Below are positions 56,288 through 64,000 of a DNA stretch of 64,000 nt, piece after piece; the stretch's first letter is position 1, and each line of letters begins with the position of its first letter. A program made the position numbers and the translations under genes. Source of the stretch: Musicola paradisiaca NCPPB 2511 (GTDB lineage: Bacteria; Pseudomonadota; Gammaproteobacteria; Enterobacterales; Enterobacteriaceae); NCBI RefSeq assembly GCF_000400505.1, contig NZ_CM001857.1:1388731-1452730 (forward strand), written 5' to 3'. Below the pieces are notes generated by a model. That model was given only the letters and a program-made list of their open reading frames with translations. It was not told where the DNA came from and ran no database searches.

Positions 56288-58015
56288 TCATTTCAGCGGC
56301 GAACGGGTACGTTCCAGTCCGTAGCGTTCCAATTCTTTGTACGGCACGGTGGTGATCTTCTCTTTGCGTACATCCACCAGCGTGACACGGTCGGTACAGG
56401 AGTAGCACGGGTCGAGGCTGCCGATGATCAGCGGCGCGTCCGATACCGTGTTGCCGCGTAGCATAAAGCGCAGCACCGGCCAGTTGGCGTAGGTGGCGGC
56501 GCGGCAGCGCCAGCGGAACAGCTTCTGGTTGTCGCCGGTCATACTCCAGTGGATATCCTCGCCGCGCGGCGCTTCGGTAAAGCCCAGTGCGAACTTGTGC
56601 GGCCGGTAGTGGATATGCTCGTTGAGGATCGGCCCGCCGGGCATGTTGTCCAGCCCGAATTCGATCATCGCCAGCGAGGTAAAGACTTCGCGCACCCGTA
56701 CCAACACGCGGGAATACACGTCGCCGCCATCGAGGTGGTGCAACTCCATCGGCAGGTCGAGATAGCCGGCGAACGGATGGTCGACGCGCACGTCGCGGTT
56801 AAACCCGCTGGCGCGGATCATCGGCCCCACCGGGCTGTAATCGCGCGCCACCTGCCGGTTCAGCACGCCGATGCCTTGGGTGCGTTGCGCCATATTGGCG
56901 GTGTTGAGCAACATATCGGTCAGTTGAGTGACCTCTTCGCGCATTTCGCGGATCAGCTTGATGGTCTTCAGCCGGTCTTCTTTCAGAATGTCGCGACGAA
57001 TACCGCCGATCAGGTTCAGCCCATAGGTCTTGCGCGCACCGGTGAGCATCTCGGCAATTTGCATCGATTTTTCGCGCACCCGGAAGAACTGCATAAAGCC
57101 GGTATCGAAGCCGACAAAGTGGCTCGACAGCCCGATATTGAGCAGGTGGCTGTGCAGGCGCTCCACTTCCAGCAAAATGCTGCGGATGGTATGGGCGCGG
57201 GCCGGCACCACGACGCCGAGCGCGTTCTCGATGGACGAGGTGTAGGCCACGCTGTGGGTGAAACCGCAGATGCCGCACACCCGGTCGGACAGGAATGTCA
57301 CTTCGTTGTAGCCCATGCGGGTTTCCGCCAGTTTTTCCATGCCGCGGTGGACGTAGAACAGGCGATAGTCGGCGTCGATGATCTGCTCGCCGTCGACGAA
57401 CAGCCGGAAGTGGCCCGGTTCGTCGGAGGTAATATGCATCGGGCCGATCGGCACCACGCGGGTATCGCCGGTGGCTTCGTTGACGAAGGTGTAGGACTCG
57501 TCGTCACGGGTGGGCGCAGGGCGCTGACGGTAATCCATCGCGTCCTTGCGCAGCGGGTAGAGTTCGTCCGGCCAGTCGTCCGGCAGCACCAGGCGACGCT
57601 CATCCGGCAGGCCGACCGGGATCAGCCCGTACATGTCGCGCACTTCGCGCTCGCCCCACACGGCGGCGGGCACGCGCGGCGTGACCGAGGGGAATTCCGG
57701 CACCGTCGGGTTAACCAGCGCCTTCACCACCACCCAGCACTTCTCGCCCTGTTCCATCGACAACACATAGTAGACGGCAAAATGGCCGTTAAGGGAGCGT
57801 TCGTCGTTGCCGAACAGCACCGACAGCCAGCCGCCGTGCTGGTAATAGAGGTATTCCACCACTTCCGGCAGCGTATGCAGCTTCACGGTAATCGTCAGCT
57901 GATTGCTGGTCTGTCGCTCTTCCTCCAGGATCGCCGTGGGGAATTTCGCTCTTACCTGAGCCACATAGCTCGCGCCCAAGGCATCGGCGTTTTGCGCGGG
58001 GGTTTGATTAATCAC
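56288..58015 (-). CDS. hyfG: Hydrogenase-4 large (NiFe) subunit
   Basis: 575 residues: an N-terminal NuoC-like domain (to about 170; [23 protein letters not shown]) fused to a NuoD/NiFe large subunit. NiFe ligands [11 protein letters not shown] near residue 245 and [10 protein letters not shown] near 540; the C-terminal extension after Cys is the HycI cleavage target. Reduces protons to hydrogen. Start overlaps hyfF stop by eight bases. Confidence 0.97.
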   Translation of the reverse strand: MINQTPAQNADALGASYVAQVRAKFPTAILEEERQTSNQLTITVKLHTLPEVVEYLYYQHGGWLSVLFGNDERSLNGHFAVYYVLSMEQGEKCWVVVKALVNPTVPEFPSVTPRVPAAVWGEREVRDMYGLIPVGLPDERRLVLPDDWPDELYPLRKDAMDYRQRPAPTRDDESYTFVNEATGDTRVVPIGPMHITSDEPGHFRLFVDGEQIIDADYRLFYVHRGMEKLAETRMGYNEVTFLSDRVCGICGFTHSVAYTSSIENALGVVVPARAHTIRSILLEVERLHSHLLNIGLSSHFVGFDTGFMQFFRVREKSMQIAEMLTGARKTYGLNLIGGIRRDILKEDRLKTIKLIREMREEVTQLTDMLLNTANMAQRTQGIGVLNRQVARDYSPVGPMIRASGFNRDVRVDHPFAGYLDLPMELHHLDGGDVYSRVLVRVREVFTSLAMIEFGLDNMPGGPILNEHIHYRPHKFALGFTEAPRGEDIHWSMTGDNQKLFRWRCRAATYANWPVLRFMLRGNTVSDAPLIIGSLDPCYSCTDRVTLVDVRKEKITTVPYKELERYGLERTRSPLK

Positions 58016-59624
58016 GGTACATCTCCTGACGGGAAGGGGTTAACGATGAAACGGGCGCATGTTCCTGAGGGGCCGCGCGCAGGCTCAGCGACGGCCAGCC
58101 GAGCGGGGCCGCTTGGCCGTCGGCGCCCGGCGCGGTGTTAAGCACGATGGCGGTGGCTCGCTCCAGCAGTTGCGTCACCGGCTGCGGGATGCGGGTGCCC
58201 ATCACCAGCATCAGCACCAACAGGATCAGCATGGGAACGGTGGTCAGCCAGCCCAGTTCGCCGCGGCTGACCGCCTCTGGCTTGCTGCCAAGGACGGTCA
58301 TCGCCACCATGCGCACCAGCCCGGCCAGCACCACGGTCAACAACGCCAGCAGCAGCAGTGTGAGCGGTAGCTGCCCGGCGTGGATCCCGGCGGTAACGGT
58401 CATGAACTCGCTGAGGAACACGTTGAACGGCGGCATGCCGCCCAGCGCCAGCGCGCCGCCCGCCAGCAGTGCGCCGGTCAGCGGCGCCACGCGCAGAATA
58501 CCTTTCACCGCATCCATATCGCGGGTGCCATATTTCAGCAGCACGTTACCGGAACCGCAGAACAGCAGGGTTTTCGCCAGACTATGGTTGAGGGTGTGCA
58601 GCAGCGCCGCCAGAATGCCGAGCGGCCCGCCGATGCCGATCGCCACGGCAATCAACCCCATGTTTTCCACGCTGGAGTAGGCCAGCAGGCGCTTCATATC
58701 CCGTTGCACCAGGATCAGGAACGCGGCCACGGCCACCGACAGCAGGCCGAACACCAGCAACAACCGTTGCGGAAATTCCGGCCCGATGGCGGCGCTGATC
58801 AGAATGGTGTAACGCACGATCACCAGCAGCGCACAGTTGAGCAGTACGGCGGAAAGCATGGCGCTGGTGGGGCTGGGGGCTTCACTGTGGGCATCCGGCA
58901 ACCAGGCATGCATCGGGAACAACCCGGTTTTGGTGCCGAAGCCGATGAGGATAAAGATAAACGCCAGATGCATCAGTGTGCCGTCCAGCTCGCCGGCGTG
59001 TTTCAGCACTTCCGTCCAGAAAATGGCGTTGCCCGGTTCGGTCATCACGTTGGCGGCGTTGGCGTACACCAGCACCGTACCGTACAGACCGAAGGCCACG
59101 CCGACGGTACAGATGATGATGTATTTCCAGGCCGCCTCCAGCGAAGAGCGCTGTCCGTACAGCCCGACCAGAAACGCGGAGCTCAGCGTGGTGGCTTCAA
59201 TCGCTGCCCACATCAGGATCAGGTTATTACTGGTGATCACCAACAACATGGTGAACAGGAACAGGTGGAAGAAGCCGTAGTAGTAACACAGCGTCGGGAG
59301 GCTGATCTCGCCGCCATCCAGCTCATGGCGCATATAACCGATGGAGTAGAGCCCGGTGATAAAACCGATGACGCCGAGGATCGCCAGGAACAGCGCGCTC
59401 AGGCTATCCAGATGCAGCCAGCGGTTGGCCGCCAACAGTTCGCCCTGTTGGTAAACGCTCCAGACAGTGAACAACGTTATCGCCAGCAACGCGACGATGC
59501 CCACCAGGTGGACAGCCGTCACCAGGGTGCGTGCGGCGCCGCCGGTAAAGCGGCTGACGAAGGCCAGCAGCGCCACCACCAGCGGGGTGGCGAGCAGGGT
59601 GATAAACAGATCCAGTGTAGCCAT
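58008..59624 (-). CDS. hyfF: Hydrogenase-4 membrane subunit HyfF (antiporter-like)
   Basis: 538 residues, multi-pass Mrp/NuoL/M/N-like protein, close to E. coli HyfF (526): [71 protein letters not shown], with key Glu and Lys of ion channels. The extra antiporter-like subunits distinguish FHL-2 from FHL-1. ATG 59622-59624 has AAAGG upstream; GTG three codons earlier overlaps the hyfE stop and is the alternative. Confidence 0.94.
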   Translation of the reverse strand: MATLDLFITLLATPLVVALLAFVSRFTGGAARTLVTAVHLVGIVALLAITLFTVWSVYQQGELLAANRWLHLDSLSALFLAILGVIGFITGLYSIGYMRHELDGGEISLPTLCYYYGFFHLFLFTMLLVITSNNLILMWAAIEATTLSSAFLVGLYGQRSSLEAAWKYIIICTVGVAFGLYGTVLVYANAANVMTEPGNAIFWTEVLKHAGELDGTLMHLAFIFILIGFGTKTGLFPMHAWLPDAHSEAPSPTSAMLSAVLLNCALLVIVRYTILISAAIGPEFPQRLLLVFGLLSVAVAAFLILVQRDMKRLLAYSSVENMGLIAVAIGIGGPLGILAALLHTLNHSLAKTLLFCGSGNVLLKYGTRDMDAVKGILRVAPLTGALLAGGALALGGMPPFNVFLSEFMTVTAGIHAGQLPLTLLLLALLTVVLAGLVRMVAMTVLGSKPEAVSRGELGWLTTVPMLILLVLMLVMGTRIPQPVTQLLERATAIVLNTAPGADGQAAPLGWPSLSLRAAPQEHAPVSSLTPSRQEMYRD

Positions 59625-59629
59625 GACAG

Positions 59630-60280
59630 TCACCCTTTCAGTGCGGTCAGTTGCTGAACGTCCAGCGTGTTCAGCGTTCGGTGGATTTTACGCGCCATCA
59701 GCGCCATGACGATGACGGCGAAGATGGCGTCGGTGGCGATGCCGATTTCCACCAGCTCAGGCGCGCGATAGGCCAGCAGCGCCAGCGTCAGGTGCGCGCC
59801 GTTTTCCATCAGGCAGTAGCCGAACACCTGCTTGAGGATATTGCGCTGGCTGACGATGCACAGCAGGCCGATCAGGAAATGGCCCAGCGAAACCGCCAGC
59901 ACCGGCTTCAGGTTGCTGACCATCGGCAACTGCACCGGCGCTACCGCGAAGTAGCTCACCAGGACGATCAGCGTGGCGATCAGTATCAGCGTGGCGGTGC
60001 TGAGCACGCCGCCGTCGGCGTTAGGATCCGACAGCTTGCGGAAAGCGCGATACATGATGGCGGGCACCAGAATGACCTTGGTGACGAACGCGGTCAGCGA
60101 CCACAAATAGAGCTCATGGGAGCCCAACAGCCCGCCCAGCGCGACGAAGATCAGCACCAGCACCAGCGACTGTAGCGCATACAGCCAGGAGGACACGGTG
60201 GGTTTTTTGGCGGCGATCACCAACAGCGAGGTGATGATCAACAGACCGGCCAGATTGTTGACAAGCAGTGATCCAGTCAT
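59630..60280 (-). CDS. hyfE: Hydrogenase-4 membrane subunit HyfE
   Basis: 216 residues, about seven membrane helices, NuoK-like in its C-terminal part ([29 protein letters not shown]). Found in hyf but not in hyc operons, supporting the FHL-2 assignment. Confidence 0.95.
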   Translation of the reverse strand: MTGSLLVNNLAGLLIITSLLVIAAKKPTVSSWLYALQSLVLVLIFVALGGLLGSHELYLWSLTAFVTKVILVPAIMYRAFRKLSDPNADGGVLSTATLILIATLIVLVSYFAVAPVQLPMVSNLKPVLAVSLGHFLIGLLCIVSQRNILKQVFGYCLMENGAHLTLALLAYRAPELVEIGIATDAIFAVIVMALMARKIHRTLNTLDVQQLTALKG

Positions 60281-60289
60281 ATTCGTTCC

Positions 60290-61729
60290 TTATTTCAGCC
60301 AGAGTGCGGCGATAACGCTCGAACACAGCGACATCACGATCAGCACCAGCAGTACGATATTCATGGACGCAGGCACCGGCGTGGCGTTGGCCACTTCCTC
60401 GGACGGCTCGCCCGGCACGGTACGACCAAACCAGTAGAGGAACCAGGCGAAGCTGGCGACCGATTCCACCAGTGCGATCACCAACAGCGGCAGCAGCCAG
60501 ACCTGCTCGTGCGACAGGGCGAACCCGGCGGCGAACAGCGGGAATTTACTGAAGAAGCCGTTGAACGGCGGTACGCCGGTGATCGCCAATGCCGCTACGC
60601 AGAAGCCGATGCCCAGCAACGGCAGCCGCTTCATCATCCCGCGCAGTTGCGGCAGCATGCGGGTGCCGCAGCTGTAGCTCAGCGCGCCTGCCACCAGGAA
60701 GAACAGGCTTTTGGCGTAGGCGTGGTTGAAGATGTAGGCCATGCCGGCGTCGAAAGCCATGCGTGATCCGAAGATGGACAGCGACAGCGCCAGAAAGATG
60801 TAGGAGAGCTGGGTGATGGTGGAGTAGGCCAGCAGCCGTTTCATGTCTTTCTGCGGCAGATACATCAGGAAACCGTACACCAGCGTGAGGGTCGCCATAA
60901 TGGCGCCGACCCAGCCGATAATGTGCGGCACATCGCCGGCGGAGAGGATCGCGCGGGCAAAGATATACACCCCCACTTTCACCATCGACGCGGCATGCAA
61001 GTAAGCACTCACCGGGGTGGGTGCCTCCATCGCATCCGGCAGCCAGACGTGCAGCGGCAACTGGGCGGATTTCCCCCAGGCGGCGAACAGTACGCCGCCG
61101 AACACCACAATCTTGCTGGTGTCATCCAGCTGCGCGATGGCGCTCAGCGCGAAGGTGCCGGTGGTGGCGAACAGCCAGGCGGCCGCCAGATACAGGCCGA
61201 TGGACGCGACGTGAGTCACCAGCAGCGCCTTCAGCGCCGAACGTAACGACTTGGGTTTCTGGTAATAACCGATCAGCGCCCAGGAGCAACCGCCGGTGAC
61301 TTCGAAGAACAGCAGTTGTCCCAGAATGGTGGACGACAGCGTCAGCCCGGCCATCGCGCCGATAAACACCAGCAGAAACGCATAGTAGCGATTACTGCCG
61401 TCGTGCGGGTGCTCGCGGTTGCCCAGCGTCAGGTAGCCGCAGGAGTAGAGGCTGACCAGAAAGCCGAGCGAAACGACGGCGAAACCGATCAACAAACTGA
61501 TGCGATCGAACACGAAGCCGAACAGGTCGGTCTGGCCGTAGCGGTAAAGCGTGAACACCACGTCTGTTTTACCGTTATTGAAATAGGCGCAGGCTAGCGC
61601 CGCCATACCGAGCGTAGCCAGCAGGGCGAACAACGTACACAGCACTTTGGCCATTCGCTGCGGCATGAAGGCGATCAGCAGCGCGCCGAGAAACGGCAGC
61701 AGCAGGGTCGCAAGGGCAATATTCTCCAT
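60290..61729 (-). CDS. hyfD: Hydrogenase-4 membrane subunit HyfD (antiporter-like)
   Basis: 479 residues, equal to E. coli HyfD. NuoL/M/N-type: LLFFEVTGGCSWALIGYYQKPKSLRSALKAL and LPLHVWLPDAMEAPTPVSAYLHAASMVK. Start ATG 61727-61729; the 19-codon upstream extension overlaps hyfC. Not present in hyc operons. Confidence 0.95.
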   Translation of the reverse strand: MENIALATLLLPFLGALLIAFMPQRMAKVLCTLFALLATLGMAALACAYFNNGKTDVVFTLYRYGQTDLFGFVFDRISLLIGFAVVSLGFLVSLYSCGYLTLGNREHPHDGSNRYYAFLLVFIGAMAGLTLSSTILGQLLFFEVTGGCSWALIGYYQKPKSLRSALKALLVTHVASIGLYLAAAWLFATTGTFALSAIAQLDDTSKIVVFGGVLFAAWGKSAQLPLHVWLPDAMEAPTPVSAYLHAASMVKVGVYIFARAILSAGDVPHIIGWVGAIMATLTLVYGFLMYLPQKDMKRLLAYSTITQLSYIFLALSLSIFGSRMAFDAGMAYIFNHAYAKSLFFLVAGALSYSCGTRMLPQLRGMMKRLPLLGIGFCVAALAITGVPPFNGFFSKFPLFAAGFALSHEQVWLLPLLVIALVESVASFAWFLYWFGRTVPGEPSEEVANATPVPASMNIVLLVLIVMSLCSSVIAALWLK

Positions 61730-61745
61730 GATGGATGCCGACTCC

Positions 61746-62693
61746 TTATAGACCGGTGAGGTAGAAAACGAACGCCAGCGCCGCAACGCCGAAGCCCAGC
61801 CAGGTAACGCGCCCGGTTAGCAGGAAACGTCCGCGCGCCAGACTGTTTTCAATCAGCGCGGCGATGACGAACACCACCACCAGTTTGACGAACAGCAGTA
61901 GCGTTCCCCACAGCAGACCGGCGGCAGAAAAGGCGGCCGCCTTACCGAACGGGATGAAAATCGACAGAAACAGCGCGGCGACCACCACCTGCTTGAGGCT
62001 GATGCCCCATTTCACCAACGCCAGACCGGCGCCGGCGTATTCGGTCAGCGGCCCTTCCTGCAGTTCCTGTTCCGCTTCCGCCACGTCGAACGGGATTTTC
62101 CCCATCTCGATGAAGGTGGCGAAGGCGCAGGCCAGCAGCGCCAGCCCGGTAGCGGTGGGCGACGTCCAGTTACCGCCGGCCAGATGCTGGCTGATGTTGC
62201 CGATGTTGGTCGAACCGGCGATCAACGCCACCACCAACAGGGCGAGCATCAGGATGGGTTCCACCAGAATGCCGAGCGTCAGCTCGCGGCTGGCGCCGAT
62301 GCCGGCGAAGGTGCTGCCGGAATCCAGCCCTGCCAGCGAAAAGAAGAAACGAAACACCGCGAACAGATACAGCAGGGTGATCACATCGCCGCCGGCGCCG
62401 AACGGCGAGGCATCGGTTACGGCCGGCAGTGTCATCGCCACCAGCAGCATGGTGCCCAGCAGCACGAACGGCATCAGACGAAATACGCCGCCGCTGTGTT
62501 GGGGCGCCACTTCCTGACGACGCAGCAATTTGAACAGGTCGCGGTAGTCTTGCAACACGCCGGGGCCCTGGCGGGAGTGCATTTTGGCGCGGATCACGCG
62601 GGACATACCGGACAGCAGCGGAGCTGCCGCCATCATGACCACTGCCTGCAACAGCGCGCAGACGAGGGGAATCAACAAGGCGGTTTGTGTCAT
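61746..62693 (-). CDS. hyfC: Hydrogenase-4 membrane subunit HyfC
   Basis: 315 residues, NuoH-like, eight helices: RVIRAKMHSRQGPGVLQDYRDLFKLL and the acidic loop GKIPFDVAEAEQELQEGPLTEYAG that lies at the quinone-like cavity in complex I. Anchors the peripheral arm to the membrane. Confidence 0.95.
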   Translation of the reverse strand: MTQTALLIPLVCALLQAVVMMAAAPLLSGMSRVIRAKMHSRQGPGVLQDYRDLFKLLRRQEVAPQHSGGVFRLMPFVLLGTMLLVAMTLPAVTDASPFGAGGDVITLLYLFAVFRFFFSLAGLDSGSTFAGIGASRELTLGILVEPILMLALLVVALIAGSTNIGNISQHLAGGNWTSPTATGLALLACAFATFIEMGKIPFDVAEAEQELQEGPLTEYAGAGLALVKWGISLKQVVVAALFLSIFIPFGKAAAFSAAGLLWGTLLLFVKLVVVFVIAALIENSLARGRFLLTGRVTWLGFGVAALAFVFYLTGL

Positions 62694-62705
62694 GGCTCTT
62701 TCTCC

Positions 62706-64000
62706 TTAAACCACAGTGACCAGCATCAGGATCACCAGCGCGGCGACCACATACAGGCAGTACACCCGAAAATCGCCGTGCTGGATCCACTGCGCGGTAC
62801 GGCTGAGACGCTGCACGCCGCGCACAATCGGCATCACGATATGGTCGTCGAACACCGGTTCGGTGCGCGCGGCGGCCTGCGTGGTACGCTCCAACGCACG
62901 CTGCATGGCGGGAGCCGGGTCGAGGGTTTTACGCATCTTGTAGAGCGGCGCGAACATCACCCGCAGCGGTTGGGTAAAGCTGCCGGCGGAGGCGGACATG
63001 GCGGATTCATAGCCGTAGCCGCAAGCCCAGGGGGTTCCTTTTTGGCGGAAGTCCAGTCGCGGGCCGCGCAGCAGGCTGTAGATCGCCAGCGGCAGCAGCG
63101 GCAGCGCCAGCAGCAGGATGAAGATCAGCGGTGTATCGAGCACGGTCTGGCGGCTGTCGCCGGGGAAGACCTGGCTGCCTTGCGATACCGCGACCGCGCT
63201 GGTGTGCGCCAGATCAGCGGCGATGCCGGTGATGATGGGGGAGACCAGACTGGCGCCGATGCCGAGCAGTACGCATAACAGCGCCAACAGCAGCATGGCG
63301 ACGGTCATCGGCCACGGCACTTCGCGCGCCTGAGCGGCTTTTTCGCTGCGCGGCGCGCCGCAGAAGCTGATGCCGTAAACCTTGACGAAGCACATCGCCG
63401 CCAGCGCGCCGGTAATCGCCAGCATGACGATAGCGATGGGCGCCGCCAGTTTCATGCCGATGCCGCCGTCATGGCTGAGGGTGAATAGCGACTGATAGGT
63501 AAACCATTCGCTGACGAAGCCGTTGAGCGGCGGCAACGCGGAGATGGCCATACACCCGGTCAGAAACGCCAGCGCGGTACGCGGCATCTGACGCGCCAGA
63601 CCGCCCATTTTTTCCATATCCTTGGTGTGAACGCGGTAGATCACCGCGCCGGCGCCGAGGAACAGCAACCCTTTGAACACCGCATGGTTGAGCAGGTGGT
63701 ACAGCCCGCCGAGCAGGCCGAGCAGCGCCAGCAGCGGATGGTGGGTGGCGATGCCGATCATGCCGACGCCGACGCCCATCAAGATGATGCCGATGTTTTC
63801 TACCGTGTGGTACGCCAGCAGCCGTTTGATGTCATGCTCCGCCAGTGCGTACAGCACGCCCAGCACCGAAGACACGGCGCCGAATGCCAGCACCACGACG
63901 CCCCACCAGGCTTCGGTGGCGCCCAGCAGATCAATACCGACCTTGATGATGCCGAAGATACCGATTTTCACCATCACGCCGGACATCAGTGCCGATGCAT
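62706..64000 (-). CDS. hyfB: Hydrogenase-4 membrane subunit HyfB, C-terminal part (runs off the right edge)
   Basis: 432 residues of a NuoL/Mrp-like protein (E. coli HyfB 672). The frame is open to the window end (...ASALMSGVMVKIGIFGI). HDIKRLLAYHTVENIGIILMG, LYHLLNHAVFKGLLFLGAGAV and LPPLNGFVSEW are typical; the C-terminal PVFDDHIVMPIVRG region matches HycC/HyfB. hyfA and the operon promoter lie beyond the window. Confidence 0.94.
   Translation of the reverse strand, partial: ASALMSGVMVKIGIFGIIKVGIDLLGATEAWWGVVVLAFGAVSSVLGVLYALAEHDIKRLLAYHTVENIGIILMGVGVGMIGIATHHPLLALLGLLGGLYHLLNHAVFKGLLFLGAGAVIYRVHTKDMEKMGGLARQMPRTALAFLTGCMAISALPPLNGFVSEWFTYQSLFTLSHDGGIGMKLAAPIAIVMLAITGALAAMCFVKVYGISFCGAPRSEKAAQAREVPWPMTVAMLLLALLCVLLGIGASLVSPIITGIAADLAHTSAVAVSQGSQVFPGDSRQTVLDTPLIFILLLALPLLPLAIYSLLRGPRLDFRQKGTPWACGYGYESAMSASAGSFTQPLRVMFAPLYKMRKTLDPAPAMQRALERTTQAAARTEPVFDDHIVMPIVRGVQRLSRTAQWIQHGDFRVYCLYVVAALVILMLVTVV

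Noticed and set aside
56549..58141. 530-codon open frame antisense to hyfG
   Set aside because: Same reason: shadow of a strongly coding gene.
58380..59657. 425-codon open frame antisense to hyfF
   Set aside because: His- and Gln-rich shadow of the hyfF coding strand.

Overview
This window looks like an enterobacterial (gammaproteobacterial) chromosome, most likely a soft-rot plant pathogen of the Pectobacteriaceae. Dickeya is the best guess. The base composition is GC-rich (high 50s percent by eye). The gene set fits: complete malonate decarboxylase, lacI-lacZ without lacY beside it, formate hydrogenlyase-2 (hyf) with a selenium-free formate dehydrogenase, and ED-pathway genes. The species is inference; no 16S rRNA or other definitive marker is present.

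Left part (1-16 kb): the 5' part of a beta-propeller sensor gene; a gluconate kinase gene (frameshifted) and edd behind two abutting GntR-type operators; a membrane diguanylate cyclase; an MFS transporter split by a G8 tract; a catabolic-type glutamate dehydrogenase facing a LysR regulator; a lutABC lactate-oxidation operon with an AraC regulator and an lrgAB/cidAB-type membrane pair; and copC.

Middle part (16-42 kb): the mdcABCDEFGH operon with mdcR at its far end (malonate to acetate + CO2); an operon of AraC regulator, NAD(P)-binding protein, patatin lipoprotein and two short-chain dehydrogenases. A variable strip (about 29.4-33.6 kb) follows, ending at tRNA-Asn. It holds ccdA with a destroyed ccdB, a frameshifted thrH-like gene, a LysE-family exporter, a free-amino-acid type 2-oxoglutarate dioxygenase, a LysR regulator and an integrase stub. 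Then come lacZ-lacI with a near-E. coli lac operator, an Asp/Glu-type racemase diverging from a HypT-like regulator across an 18-bp repeat array, and a dicarboxylate/amino-acid symporter.

Right part (42-64 kb): the formate hydrogenlyase locus. fhlA encodes the sigma-54 activator; hydN-fdhF lies behind a visible -24/-12 promoter; hyfBCDEFGHI-hycH-hycI run leftwards from beyond the window edge. FdhF carries Cys rather than selenocysteine at residue 140. Between hydN-fdhF and the hyf operon sits an unrelated module: a GntR/FCD regulator, a class III phospho-lyase (AGXT2L type), an APH-fold kinase, a short-chain dehydrogenase and a PotD-like binding protein. The same 12-bp palindrome lies in front of both of its transcription units. 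This looks like a kinase/phospho-lyase pathway for a hydroxylated or amino-alcohol compound and is the best candidate for an undescribed system. The dioxygenase-exporter cluster is the second.

Several genes are broken by single-base indels (gntK, MFS, ccdB, thrH). Two of these lie at homopolymers, so both real decay and read error must be considered.
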